Shown: piece by piece, positions 9,057 to 20,709 of the stretch
Position numbering within the stretch: position 1 is the first letter of the stretch
Layout: every line of letters begins with the position of its first letter
NCBI GenBank assembly: GCA_038093975.1
Contig: JBBPTG010000058.1
Location: 85,578 to 149,577 of the forward strand
Length of the DNA: 64,000 nt
Source of the DNA: Chalciporus piperatus
Lineage: Eukaryota > Basidiomycota > Agaricomycetes > Boletales > Boletaceae
Direction of reading: 5' to 3'
Program-made: the position numbers and the translations under genes
Notes under the pieces: model-generated
The model's input: the letters and a program-made list of their open reading frames with translations, nothing else
Database searches by the model: none
Told to the model about the DNA's origin: nothing

Positions 9057-10902
9057 ATGCCTGCGATACGCGAACACGAACCCAATCCCTGCATCTTAGA
9101 CGACGATGGTGTGTTTTTGCGATCTATAAAACATCTCCGTCATCCGTTCTGATTGCAACATCTACAGACGGAATGCCTCCCCTCGTCGACAACCCGAACC
9201 CTTCGATGACGTTTACATTTTTCACGGACATGACTCCCATCACAGCCCTGAGCATGGATCCTACCATCCCGTTCGAAAACGTCTGGGAAAACCCATTCCC
9301 TGTCCCAGTATCACCCATTGAATTCGCCGAGCAGTCTGACAGTCAGGCCACCTTCCAAGGACCCGACCGTACGAATCATAGCAAGAAACGAGACGCCTCG
9401 TACATACCACGCCCTCCAAACGCCTTCATCCTCTTCAGATCGTCTTTCATCAAGAGCCAACAAGTTCCGGAGAAGGTAGAGGGGAATCATAGTACCCTTT
9501 CAAAGATCATTGGTAAGCCCTTTGACCCACTGTTTCGCCATAACTCAACGATCACACGACTGACTCTCAGGTAAATATTGGAAGACCCTTCCTCGTGAGG
9601 AGAGGGAGGTTTGGGAAGCTAAGGCGCTAGTCGCACAGGCGGAACATAGGAGAAGATACCCTGACTGGCGTTTCAGACCCGGGGCCAATGCGCTTGCCAA
9701 ACTCAAAGTCAAAGATGGAACCCAGACGTCTAATCGACGGCGGAATCAGGTCGGACGGAAGGCGAAAGGAGATTCTGCGGGCAAGAAATCGAAAAGTGGC
9801 GACGAGAGGTGTGCGGTAATCGCGGATCTTCTGGTGGAAGGGAAGACAGGGGTGGACCTAGAGCATGCGGTGAGACGATGGGAGGATAGCATTGGGCGAG
9901 GGGTTGATCAGAAGAGAGAAGCCTGGAAAGATGAGCCCAAGATGGGGAACGGTGACGGAGATGAAGATAGAGTGGCGGTGGCGAATGAACTCCAGGCTCG
10001 CGAGAGGGTCCTTTCTTCGGACGCAGGAGATGTTGCTGGCGTTGACTCCATAGGGTCAATCTGGGCGAATTGCGAGGCGAGTCCAGGGCATACCTTACCT
10101 CAGCTGCGTGCGCAGACTCCCGATGGCGCTCCCGACGATCGATTCCGTATCCCCCTCACGGCGATGTTCAAGCGTTCGCTCTCTGCGCCAGCGGCTCGAG
10201 GTTCCTCAAACCAGGCATCCTCTCACGCGCGTCACCAGTCACTGGATCAGAGTGTCTTCGCCAACGTCACGTACGACATCGTGGATTGCTCGCATAGCGC
10301 GCGTACTCCGACATTCAGTGGTGAACAGTCAGAAGACCTTGCTCATGCCGTACTTGGAGAGTCCTTTGGGAATCTCTCTCCCCTGATGCTTCCGTCTGTA
10401 CTTGGAGAGGGGGTCCCGGCGCGATGGAACAACGTGAGTACAGTCATGTCTCGGTTATGCAAATTATTTGTTTACCACGTAATTACAGCCGTACAATCTC
10501 CTCGAGACATCGATAGGCCATCCACCATCTCCCACCTGTGCAGGGTTGACCTACTTTCCCCATACGCCTTCCGACTCCCCAATCGACCATACGTTTGGGA
10601 GCTACAATTTCGATGGCCGTTTACCTTGTGGTTATGCCCGAGATGCGGCCAACTTATATTGCCCGCCCAAGAGTTGGGCTGATTGCGTGGCTCCCCATCA
10701 GCAGATGCCCATCTTTATCAACCACTTTGGGGGTGCACCTGGCGAACCTGATTGGTGCGCGCCCAGTTACAGTACCTACGCGGACTGTACGGATACGCTC
10801 TACCAGTATGTCAGCGAAACTGACCAGTTCGATGGGCTTGTCAATGGTCATGAGATCATCCGCGTTCACCCAAGCGAATGCCAGCCCACCCTTGCCTATT
10901 GA
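9057..10902 (+). CDS. HMG-box transcription factor, copy 1
   Basis: Four exons (9057-9108, 9168-9512, 9571-10,433, 10,489-10,902) give 557 aa with all phases consistent. The HMG box starts at about residue 80 with IPRPPNAFILFRSSFIKSQ, continues through HSTLSKIIG across the second intron, and ends with KYWKTLPREER..WEAKA and RRYPDWRFRP. This is the sequence-specific MATA/ROX1-like HMG class, which bends DNA and regulates transcription in the nucleus. A basic stretch (NRRRNQVGRKAKG) follows the box and could be a nuclear signal. The C-terminal half is rich in Ser and Pro, ending in a Tyr- and Cys-containing region with no recognised domain. A paralogue sits in opposite orientation at 22.8-24.3 kb, and both share a tiny first exon starting MPA with a phase-1 intron. 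Role in mating or development is not shown. Confidence 0.85.
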
Positions 10903-11299
10903 GAAATCCACCACCCTCAAGAGAATCCCAACGAAGGGGATCAACCATAGAGTTCTGGTCCTGTTATGTCTTGTGTCTTCAACTATCGTCCGGTCTGTAA
11001 CACTATTCCGATTCCCTCTTGATACCGTGTTTTGATGACGCTGTTATCTATGCAAGCCTTTTTGTTGTATGTTCTTCATTTTTTCTTGGAATTGTCTCCT
11101 CTACGTATGTTATTCCTTTTTTCTTCTTGTCCTCGTTGTCGTTGTTATGTGCGTCGCTCTGATGTTGTACGATAGTGGACGATGTTATAACGTATGTAGT
11201 CTTTTCTTGGTGTACTGTGTCTCTAATACCGATTGAACAATGTGTATATGAACGATAGACCGCTGTCAGTGGCTGGTCACTCTGATCTGCATCCGAAGT

Positions 11300-11916
11300 C
11301 CGCACATTGTGCACTCGGAAGAGTCGAATGAAGACAGGAGTCGTTCCTTTTGCAATACCAGTGGCTGACCGCATCTCGGGACGACTTGGATTCACCCACC
11401 TTCGTCTTCTTGCGACGTTGGTTTGGCCACGTCTTCGGACGCTTGCGGCGATATGTAGTGGTTCGTCCGCGACATCGCTCCCCCAGGTAGGTACCTATGC
11501 TCACTGGGGTATCCTGTATCCCGAACAATCCTCACCCTCTGTATTCAGACGAAGTGCATTCTTGGACCCACTATTGCGACCCGGAACCATGGGTATGGTT
11601 CCTCTGAATCCCTGATGGCTGTTTCTCCAACCCCGATGACCCAGAGACATTTGTGTTCGAAATCGAGGATATATTGGAGTTCGTGGATCCAGTATATTAC
11701 AGGGGGTATATTCCACTGCTCGCATACTCATTCATCTCGCAATGGGATCTGGAGGTGGAAGCGATATCAAATCGTGCCCACGACGCGAAATGGGCTGTGG
11801 AGATATCTTTTGGGCGATATCGTCTGAACATCCTAGGGTTTGACCCCCGCAATGGTATCGGTCGAAACACGTCAGTCTTGTTGAATCTCTTTCGTCAGTT
11901 CTCCGAGTCGAGCTAA
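11300..11916 (+). pseudogene. unrecognised coding remnant, duplicated at 4.1-4.3 kb
   Basis: After a plausible intron (about 11,488-11,550), codon-like sequence reads EVHSWTHYCDPEPWVWF, meets a TGA near 11,609, and continues in the same frame as FEIEDILEFVDPVYY to a stop at 11,916. No family was recognised. The 3' part matches 4120-4300 (minus). The in-frame stop and the relic in the left block suggest a decayed gene, though a missed intron could explain the stop. A further open stretch at 11,971-12,246 has no recognisable content. Confidence 0.4.
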
Positions 11917-12432
11917 CGAACTTCCTGGAATTCTCTGTCCATTCAGATCAGAGATTCAGGTAACAACAATATGCGTAAACAGGGTCCTCGGCTCGTCGCG
12001 GCCATTCGGGAGATTAGTTCGGAGGAATTGGTGCAAGTGCACGAATTTACAACAGTGTTCAAGGGACGAGCGAAAGTCGCCTGCGATATTGGGACTTTTC
12101 GTGGAGCTTTAGCCTTTCAGGACCGCTGGGTATGCCCGGTTTTCCTCGTTCATGACGACGATGGACGACATGAATGTATTTTGAAGAGAGTGGTTCGGGA
12201 ATTTGGGGCGAGCTTATTGTTTCTTCATCGCATGGCTTTAACATGAAGCCAAAGCTATAGATTGGTTCCTCTTTGCGAGCCGGCCTCGCAAGATCATTTA
12301 GGATGTAAGTCACTGCTCCTGGTGATCACTTTCATCAAGCCTGTCGGGATGCTAGAAAAACTAACACAGCCAGTCGTACCAGCAATATTACAACTATAGT
12401 ATATTCAAGAACGGAGAGCAACTCGGTATCGG

Positions 12433-13918
12433 TCAATGAGCTATAGATGGAGTATCATTCTGTGGGACGAGGAACGGGGCGACTGGGTCATGCAGAAGAT
12501 CCTTGAACGCTGTGTCGACCGGCAAAACTCCATGCCGAGCTTTGGTAGCAAGGGTCGTAAACAACTGTGTCAAGCATTCTTTAGCCACCTTATAATTCTG
12601 TTCGTGGCCCAGCCCAGGCTGGAAGTCTTCCCAGTCTCCATTGTTCAAAAAATCGGTCCTTTTTTCCCTGCAAGTAGATGCACCCACTGTCAGCCATTCA
12701 TCGAGTGGTCTATCTGTCGTACGAAACCCGCCATTGGCATAGCGAAGGGTGATCCAGGTGAGGACCCAAATAAAGGACTCTGCATCATGCTGGTATGCAT
12801 GTTTGATCTTGTCCTCGAGCCCGCGGTGATGAGGGAGAGCCAATGACATGAACGGGACCATACCCGTACGTTCGGTTCCAGTCTTCCCATCCTCGATCAA
12901 TGTCAGGTCAAAATCATTCAGGACACCGATGATCTTTCCGTCCACGAACCGATACATGAGATTAGACGGGCTGACATCTCGATGGCGAACACCGTTCTTC
13001 CAGAGAGTAAGATGACCTTGTTGGAAGAGTCAATATAAGTTAGTTGCGTGCAAGACATGACTCACACTTCACTGTCACCCACCACGTGTGCAAGAACGCG
13101 TCCCCGACGAGATCGATGATTGGTTTCAGTTTCCGAAAGACAATCACATCCAAAACGCGACATCCGACAGTGTTTCTGCCCAGACGACCCCGAATCTTTG
13201 TGGCGGACGTCTCCGAAAAGGCCTGGTAGCACACCATGTCCGGGACGTGTCCTTTGACGTCTGCATTCTTCTCGGTGATGTTGTACACTTTCTTCAAGAG
13301 GTCGGGCTCGCTCTTGCGCGATTCAAGTTCTTCTGCCCAGAAAATTTTGGCGACGAGATCGTGGTGGCTTTGCTCCAGCAACGTCGGGTCGTTGACGTGG
13401 AAGTAAACGGTAGATTTGTCAAGGCGTGGAGTATTATGGATAGCAAGCGAATCAAGACACAGGAACGCACTGTTCGTTGCTTTTACGAAATCGGGGTATA
13501 ATTCTTGTTCGTTGGCTTTTGATTTTTTCTCGCTACACACATGAACCGATCAGATTTGGATGGAACGAAATGTCGCCATCGGCGTACTATTGTGCGAGAC
13601 AATCCTTGACGTCGGACGGGTTTGCTTTGAGATCCTGGGCCTGAAACTCGCCATTGCAGATGGGAAGCACACTGGTGAGGCAGTCCTGGAGCAAGCAAGT
13701 CTTGTCCAACGATTCTAGCGGATCATCAATGCAGCACACGAGGAAATCTTTCAGTACGTCGTCCACTGAACACCTGACAGCATTCTCAACGTCGGGATAG
13801 AAAAGGAGATCATAGGCGCAACTCACTGTACACCGAGGTTGCTAATGTATTCACCCACTGAAGCCGTACCTTGGGCTTGCAGCGCGCTCCGCAAAGCAGG
13901 GTCGGGAGGGATGTCCAT
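12433..13918 (-). CDS. short FunK1-type protein kinase (copy B, intact frame)
   Basis: Four exons read on the minus strand: 13,918-13,827, 13,773-13,588, 13,532-13,066 and 13,016-12,433. They total 1329 nt, encode 442 aa, and all phases agree. Kinase landmarks are the VAIK-type Lys in LVAKIFWAE, catalytic loop HRDVSPSN, NDFDL in place of DFG, and a C-lobe ending VAPFLVPQND. FunK1 kinases are a large Agaricomycete family of unknown substrates. Compared with copy C, this protein lacks a middle block: sequence jumps from YFHVNDP to the Lys strand, so the glycine-rich loop region is missing although the frame stays open. It may therefore be a pseudokinase or a small regulated form. It is flanked by the F-box gene and the 11.7 kb remnant, the block copied at 2.3-4.3 kb. 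Confidence 0.8.
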
Positions 13919-14380
13919 TTGTTCATTCTCTGGAAGTAGGTGATGGGTGGATATCAAGCAGGAAGAGTGGCTGATTCGCGGGAGATCACTCTGTGTGACG
14001 ACTGTCGAACAAATTCACAAATTATTTAATGTAAATCGCCGCGCTTTCTACATACGAACCATGTAGATCATTTGAGCAAGCACTGCGTTGCCCGGTCGCA
14101 CTGGCGGTGAAATTTGTGGCCATGGCGCATCCACACTTGAAGCTGGACCGTTACATAGCCTCGAGGCAAGGGCCGCTCAGATCAGTGACAGCCGGTGATG
14201 CCACGGCCAAATGTCGCAAATGTCAAGCCTGAGCCAAGCGCCAGGCCCAAGGCTAACCTTAGTTCCCTCCGCCAGGGTCGTTGACCCCATCATGATTACG
14301 GACCTGGATTTTCGGGCGACCGCTCGCCGTTGTCAACGGGTGTGTACTGTGGGCGCACCTTTATTATGGCGCTCTGAACC
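13919..14380. other. divergent intergenic region
   Basis: This spacer lies between the FunK1 start (minus) and a plus-strand gene, and should hold both promoters. The part next to FunK1 (13,919-13,975) is conserved upstream of copy A at about 2850-2907, including the phrase ACTCTTCCTGCTTGATATC. No RNA gene was seen. Confidence 0.45.
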
Positions 14381-14832
14381 ATGAAACCATCACAACCTTC
14401 AGAAAAGGTCAAAGCCTCGGTTTCCTTGCCAGTATCGCCGCTGGCCGTCGGTCCTACTGAACCGTATTGGTTCTATGAATACCAATGGGATGGACCGAAG
14501 CGACAGCATGTCCCCGTTTGGGAGCCTAGACGAACGACGTTCTTCGTGGTCTTCGATGGCGAGGCCAGACACCTTTTTTCCACTGCGCGGATCCTGTTGT
14601 ATTACAGCAACGCGCGCAAGGACAAAGTGCAGCCTAACGCTTGGGTACGTTGTTTTTGTCTGGGCTATCAGGACAAGCTGTAGCTGATAACTTTTTTTTG
14701 GTTTCGTGGCAACATAGGACATCCAACAGGTTGGATCGATGACCCACACGTCGAAAGACGGAATCAGCGATGCGCCTCCCAACGATTCTTCTTTGCCTAT
14801 GCTCACGATCGCATTCGAAGTCGTCATGGGCG
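14381..14832 (+). CDS. hypothetical protein, possibly 5' exons of the F-box gene
   Basis: Exon 1 (14,381-14,644, 88 codons) splices in phase 0 to 14,718 and continues to at least 14,832. The peptide contains YWFYEYQWDGPKRQHVPVW and is rich in aromatic residues, with no recognised domain. The frame stays open from here through to the F-box stop at 16,274, so the two could be one protein of about 606 aa. Against that, the F-box ATG at 14,991 and its leader are conserved in the left duplicate without this upstream part. A 51-nt in-frame intron starting at 14,833 is also possible. Confidence 0.4.
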
Positions 14833-14990
14833 GTAAATGCTCCAATTCCCCGTTCGCAACGGTCCTCTTGCGATCCCCCACAGCCTACACTCAAGATCTT
14901 CATCAAGATTCTACCCACATCCTCCTCGAAGGCAAACACTCATTAACTGCTCACACACTGTCTCTCTCAGTCTCATTCACTCATTCGACC

Positions 14991-16274
14991 ATGCTCCACA
15001 CCATTCTCGCTTCAGGATGTCGCGATTACTCCTGCGCCATTCACCGAATCTCGGAAATTGAATACATCACCACGCGTATCGTTCGAGTCCTTCCACGGTC
15101 CTCCGTTCGTCCGAGGGTGACCAACGCGTGTCTACCTACGGAACTTCTTCTGAAGATCTTCGGGGACAACGAACTCTGCAGTGACAGGCATGACGATTTG
15201 CTCTCGTTCGCGCAGGTGTGTCGTGCCTGGTCCTGCTCCATGGAAGTCCTCCATTCCCGTCTCAGCTTCTCCGACGACTTGACCCACGGGGATTCCAAAC
15301 CTCCTTCCAAGCATCTGTTGGACACGTTGGCCCTCGCTAGGGCGCTGAGCGAGAAACCTATCCTCGGTCGTGGATTCCGGCATCTCACAACGAATATCCT
15401 CAGGAATCCCGAAGACACTGAGGAAGGTCTTGACCCCCTTTCCTCAAAAACCTTCTCCCTCTTCACCTCTGCTTTGATACCCATTCTTTGCGCCACACAG
15501 AATCTCCAACACCTGCACATTGCTCAATTGGATGCTTCACAAGCGGAAGCACTACTCGCGGCTTTCCACGATCTTCGTGACATGCAAACGTTCTCCCTCG
15601 GTGAACTACAAGGTGGACTGAGTCGTCGTATTCACAAACGACGAGGTTCGGTTCGCGCCGCAACCACACTCAACGTTTACCAACTCTCTCGGTGCATGGC
15701 AAAGTGGCCTGCACTGAAATCGATGAAGGTGCACCACCTCCATCCGAGTACACTCGGGCTACGACGGTACACCCTCCGAGCACCAGGTTGCGCTCTGACG
15801 CAACTCACGATCGGGAGGTCGCACGTGTCCGATAAGGACCTCATGCATCTCTTTGGCGCGTCTGCGAAGACGCTCGAGCGAGTCGCGTTCGATAGAGTCG
15901 ACGGACTGACCAACGCTGGGCTGCTTGCCTTCTTACTCGCCGTCTCCCGAAATCTAACGTCCCTGACGCTCCTCGATGTCGCACTCCCCCCAGTTCGGCA
16001 ATGGGGCAATCTTGTCATCGGACGTGCAGAGCGGGCTCTAGACGTCGTTGTGGACAAGATGCCTCGATTACGACAACTCGTGATCAGCGGGGATGTCGCG
16101 AGCGAGTTTATGCTGGATAGGAGGTCGAGGATGTACCTCAATAATTTGGAAATGGGGACGACGCAGATAGCAGTGGTTCAGTTGTGGTTAGAGGATGTGC
16201 CTAGGCTGTGTGGGTTCGAGGCCGATTGGAAATGGCCAGGATGGCACACGCCCGAAAGGCCTCCACGACGGTAG
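14991..16274 (+). CDS. F-box protein with C-terminal leucine-rich region
   Basis: Protein of 427 aa from ATG 14,991. An F-box lies near residues 40-75 (LPTELLLKIFGDNELC, then LLSFAQVCRAW). F-box proteins link substrates to Skp1-Cullin ubiquitin ligases. The rest has loosely repeated leucine-rich segments (LQHLHIAQLD, LTSLTLLDVALP, LRQLVISGDV), as in Agaricomycete F-box proteins. The first part is duplicated as a relic at 2340-2709. An N-terminal extension to 14,381 is possible because the frame is open. Confidence 0.75.
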   Translation: MLHTILASGCRDYSCAIHRISEIEYITTRIVRVLPRSSVRPRVTNACLPTELLLKIFGDNELCSDRHDDLLSFAQVCRAWSCSMEVLHSRLSFSDDLTHGDSKPPSKHLLDTLALARALSEKPILGRGFRHLTTNILRNPEDTEEGLDPLSSKTFSLFTSALIPILCATQNLQHLHIAQLDASQAEALLAAFHDLRDMQTFSLGELQGGLSRRIHKRRGSVRAATTLNVYQLSRCMAKWPALKSMKVHHLHPSTLGLRRYTLRAPGCALTQLTIGRSHVSDKDLMHLFGASAKTLERVAFDRVDGLTNAGLLAFLLAVSRNLTSLTLLDVALPPVRQWGNLVIGRAERALDVVVDKMPRLRQLVISGDVASEFMLDRRSRMYLNNLEMGTTQIAVVQLWLEDVPRLCGFEADWKWPGWHTPERPPRR

Positions 16275-16554
16275 ATATTTGCGTTATATGATCTACGATC
16301 TCATGGTCTCACTCTCGGTTAACCAAGGAGAGGAAAGATGCGATAGGTGGTAGATTGGTGGTACAGCGTAATATCTCGATATTATAAACCAAACATGCTA
16401 TCCGGAAGACAATGGGTTCGTGGGCAGTCGTGATCCCTAGTGGTAAACGTGACACTGAAAAGAATGAAAGAACGAAGAGATAGGGTGAAGACAAACGAGA
16501 AAGCGAGATAGTTGAAGAAATAACTCAACAGAAACCAACGAATGCAACGACCTC

Positions 16555-17800
16555 CTAACCTGTTCCCGTTTTCAAGCGCCACATTCCGTTCTTACCTGGG
16601 TTCAATCCCTCCCATCGTGCCTTACCCCGAAGGAAGTCCACTTGCTTGACGCCTTGCATCTTTTCGTCACCACTACGGCATCGATTGAGGTATGCATGCG
16701 TAAGAATTTCTCGATCTTCGTCATCTAAGTCGTTGTTGTAGAAGTCGTGTTTAGTGATTGGTTTATTGAGTGAGGCAGAGAGTTGCTGGAAAAAATCTCC
16801 GAGAGATATATACGAGGCACCGTTGGCCCTGATGTCGATGTACCAAGGTAGGCGGGGGTGATAAAGTCGCATATACTTTGTGGGAGGGCGAGTGACGGAC
16901 TGATCCATATCGCTCGCAAGCGGAGGCCTGTCCAGCTCCCGAAAAGCAACTGAGAGTGCCTCGCGGCGTAGATCGTATATCGTGGATGGGTGGGATTTGC
17001 TGTGGCGAAGGCATGGATGGAGCTCCAGCTTGGCGCTGTCGATAACTTCTGAAAAGGTCACGTCAATATACACAGGTAAACTTCCGAAAGAAGATCCCAC
17101 TAACCGTCCAAAGGCCGAGCGTTGTTTGATTTACTGCGGAACATGGAGGCCAAGCCAGATTTGAATTTGAAATCATGTCTCCATTGTTGAGGACGTTCGT
17201 GATACATCCCAGGAGGTATGCGAGAACTCCCAGCAGTCGAACTCGAAAAGCTTGAAGTGGGGGTGTGCATGGCGGGAGCATATGGAGTGTATGGATTCGG
17301 ATCAGGCATCCTAGATGGGACATCAAACAGAGGCGAGAGATCGCCACCCTGAGACGGCCATGGCGGGGGCTTGTGAAGTGAATTGGACCTCTTGTGAGTG
17401 CTATGGGTGCTGTGGGATGAAGTGCTTCCTCTGCGAAGATGCGCCCATGGATCTTGCTGCTGCATCTCAGGGGCAAGGGGTTGTCGAGGGATATATGGAC
17501 TAGGCATCGATTGTGGGTGTGCTGGGGCTGTGTGTTGCGGGCTCCATGCTGCCCATGGATCTTGCGGGCTGGGAAAATGATGGGTGCTTTGATTGGGTTA
17601 AGTCGAAGTAGTGGTTGACAAGTTTGTGGAACGTACCGAGGATATGGTGTCCCCCATGAGTAGTGTGGCGCATTCATAGGTGGTACTGCGGGAGGTGCTT
17701 GTCCATGAGATTGTACAGCTGCGCCAGGCGGAGGGGGAATGGTTCGAGCAGCCCCAAAGCTGGGGTGGGCATCCACCAAGGGAGGCATGCCATCATACAT
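16555..17800 (-). CDS. DUF6699 family protein 1
   Basis: Three exons (17,800-17,637, 17,568-17,105, 17,048-16,555) give 373 aa in consistent phase. The N-terminal 200 residues are Pro/Ser/Gln-rich and probably disordered. The C-terminal DUF6699 domain shows the hallmarks LELHPCLRH, LPWYIDIRANG, SLGDFFQQL, ILTHAYLNRC and GVKQVDFLRGKARWEGL. The domain is common in Agaricomycetes and has no established function. It is the only minus-strand member of six in this window and lies just downstream of, and convergent with, the F-box gene. Confidence 0.85.
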
Positions 17801-18256
17801 GGCCCCAGCTGTGAAGTGTCGGTTTGAAAGAGAACAGAGAAAGCGCCTGACTTTATCAAGACGAGATAACTGCCTCTGGGGGGCTGTGTATATGTACTAG
17901 GAGGTGTCTCGTCACGACGCGTGGAGGTAACGTTGTGGGATCGCTCTGATTGTGCTCTTCGCTCGCCGGACGTTGTGGCGAGGTGGTAGTGCTAGGTAAA
18001 GAAGGCCATCAGCGCCTCGATGTCGGACTTGGAGGAATTTGCGGACGTGACTCGGTGTGAGATTACTCTAAGTAAGGGTCAGCAGAGCGTGCCCAAGATG
18101 GAAACCGCTCTCGGCGCCGATGCTGTGCTGGCCAATAATGCTTCTTGGTTCAAGGCTTGAACGCACAGAAGTACGATCGACTCATCGATGTCTAGTAAAT
18201 TACTAAAACTTGATTGTTACCGTCCACTGGCGGCAGTTGATACCCCCTCGTCCGTC
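17801..18256. other. intergenic
   Basis: Upstream region of DUF6699 gene 1 and 3' side of FunK1 copy C. No gene motif or strong repeat was seen. Confidence 0.45.
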
Positions 18257-20709
18257 CTAGAAACCATGTCCGTCTAGCTGATCATATCCATGTGACTCGA
18301 CTGGTTCATTCAGAATTTTCTGCAACGCTGTGTCGACTGGCAAAACTTCACGCGTACCTTTGGAAACAAGGGTGATAAGCAACGACCGCAGGCAAGCTTT
18401 GGCCACCTCATAGTTCCGTTCATGGCCTAGCCCACTCCTGATCTCTCGCCAGAGTTTAAGCAACAAAAAATGGCTCTTGGCTTGGCGGCATGTAGGCACA
18501 TCCACCCCCAACCAGCCTTCCAACGGTCGAGCCCTCTTCGCGCGAAGCTTCCCATCGGCGTAGTTAACGGTGATCCAGGTGAGGACCCAAATAAAGGACT
18601 CTGCGTCATGTTGGTACACATGTTTGATTTTGCCCTCGAGCCCGGGGCCATCGAGGAGAGCCAATGACATGAACGGGACTGTACCAGTATGCTCGGCGTC
18701 AGTCAGCCCATTATCAATCGACGCCAGATCAAAATCATTCAGGACGCCGATGGCCTCTCCGTCCACAATCCGATACATGAGATTGGATGGGCTGATATCT
18801 CGGTGGTGAATACCGTTCTGCCAGAGAGCAAGATGACCTTGTTGAAACAGTCAATATAAGTTGGTTGCATGCAAGACATGACTCACACTTCACCGTCGCC
18901 CACCACGTGCGCAAAAACTCGTCCCCGACGAGAGCTGTGATTGGTTTCAATTTTCGAAAGACGATCACATACAAAATGCGAGAGTCGTTGGTGTTTATGC
19001 CCAGACGCTCCCGAATCTTTGCGGTGGACGTATCCGAAAAGGCTTGGGAGCACACCATGTCCGGGACGTGTCCTTTGACATCTCCATTCCACTCTGCGAT
19101 CTCATAAACTTTCTTCAAGACGTCAGGCTCGCTCGTGCGTGATTATTCTGCCCAGAACACTTTGGCGATGAGGCCATCCTCGCTGAATAATGTCATGCTC
19201 GTCACCGGGAAGAAGTTGGTACCACGGCTGTTAAGTTTGAAATACTCAACCCGCTCCTTCAAAACTGGTTCAAGGCCAAGGTCAATATCCCTACCCCGCT
19301 CGTCATGCAGGATCATATGGTGAAGCTGCGGACGAGTCCCGAAATTTGGGTCGATGTCGGGATTCAGGCCCCAGTGACGATTCTCGAAGCGTTGCATAGC
19401 GAGGAGAAGGACCAGAAATCGCGGAAGATCTTGAATGAAATTGAAGGCCGAACATTGAATCAGGCCCTGTCGGTCATAGCGACAAACATAGAGAAGATCA
19501 TCTATTGTAAGCTAGGTAAACAGACGATGACAGGTATCACAGACGAGAGCGGCCCACCAACGATAACGAGGCCAATGACATGTCGCCGTCCAGTATGAGA
19601 GGAAAACATCTCAGCTGCGTGAGAGACCGCCCGGAGGATGAATGGCTGGCTTATTTTAGGATCAGTTTTGTCGTTCGGATTTAGGTTGGCTGCTTCATGT
19701 TGCCCGGATGTACAGCTGTTTGAACTGGTGCCTGTAGCTCATGTCAGACTGGACGATGGGTATCAAGCACGGCCCACAAAACAAGCACATACCAGGTCCA
19801 GGGGGAGGGGATCGAGAGTTAACAGCAGCAGGCGCAAGCGTGGCTGACAGCGTGTACGACGGGAGAGGAACTGCCATTTTCCTCTTGGATGTCGTACACT
19901 TCACGAAAGTGCGGATGCTGCGCCACTCGAAGGGACGGCTGGGAGACCTTGTCGCCCCCGCAAGAAGTTCACCCTCGTGAGAAATATCGCCTGGCGAGCC
20001 ACGAGCTTCACGGGCAGCCAGCTCCGAGACAATGACGAGGCTCGGTTCACGGCTATCGACGTGCAAGCAAATGGAGAGCTGCCACGAGGTCGAATGTTTG
20101 GGACGTTGACCGACTGAAGACACAGAACCGCTGTGTTCACTGCTGTCACCAAGTCAGGGTATAGCCATCTTTTATCCATCTTGTATTTTTCCGAGCTACA
20201 TGAACTGATCAGAATTGAACAGAGCAAGATGTTATCACCAAATCGTACTATGCTGCTAGATGATGTCTGATGACAGACGGATTTGCCTTGAGATCCCTGG
20301 CCTGGAACTCACTGTTGCAGATCGGAAGGACATTCTCGAGTGAGTCCTCGAACAAGCGCGTCTTGTCCGATAAGCTTGGCGAGTCATCACTGCAGTCCAT
20401 GAGAAAATCTTTCAGCATCTCGTCGACCGAACACTCGGCAAACTCAGACACCCTACACGAGAAAGTTGAAACAGGCGAGAAAAAGGTAGACAGTGCCACT
20501 CACATTTCATCGTCAGTGTTAGAACTGTAACTATTAATGTTTTCGCTACGTGTAGTGGCAGAACTTGGGACCGTGGTGTGCTCTGCCGGCCGTGCAAAGC
20601 GGAAGCAAGGAAGTTGGCTCGTGGCGTCTGCAGACAACTTCTTGTACCCACAGCGGTGCAAGTCAAGTCGAGCTGTTTCACGCTGAGGTGGGCGACGCGT
20701 GGTTAGCAA
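18257..20709 (-). pseudogene. FunK1-type protein kinase, long copy C with lesions
   Basis: This is the longest FunK1 copy. Minus-strand exons start near 20,709-20,504, then 20,452-20,249, then from 20,195. Recognisable segments in order: LYPDLVTAVNTAVLC, LVIVSELAAREA, SHAAEMFSSHTGRRHVIGL, DRQGLIQ, RFLVLLLAMQRFE, FKLNS and AKVFWAE, then HRDISPSN and NDFDL. Two lesions are seen. The frame shifts between about 20,110 and 20,060. A GAA codon present in copy A is TAA at 19,143-19,145. The C-terminus diverges from copy A at 18,298. The middle portion shows what copy B has lost. Exon boundaries inside the N-terminal half are partly inferred. Confidence 0.7.
18298..19253 (-). repeat. recent duplicate of 2960-3924
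   Basis: About 0.95 kb of the FunK1 3' half, intron included, is nearly identical to 2960-3924 on the other strand. Similarity stops abruptly at both ends (copy A reads EPVAPFL where copy C reads EPVESHG). Copy B is clearly more diverged, so A and C share a younger exchange than A and B in this segment. Confidence 0.75.

Noticed and set aside
10654..11035. Overlapping frames in the 3' part of HMG copy 1
   Set aside because: They lie in other frames of exon 4, which is fixed by phase with the preceding exons.
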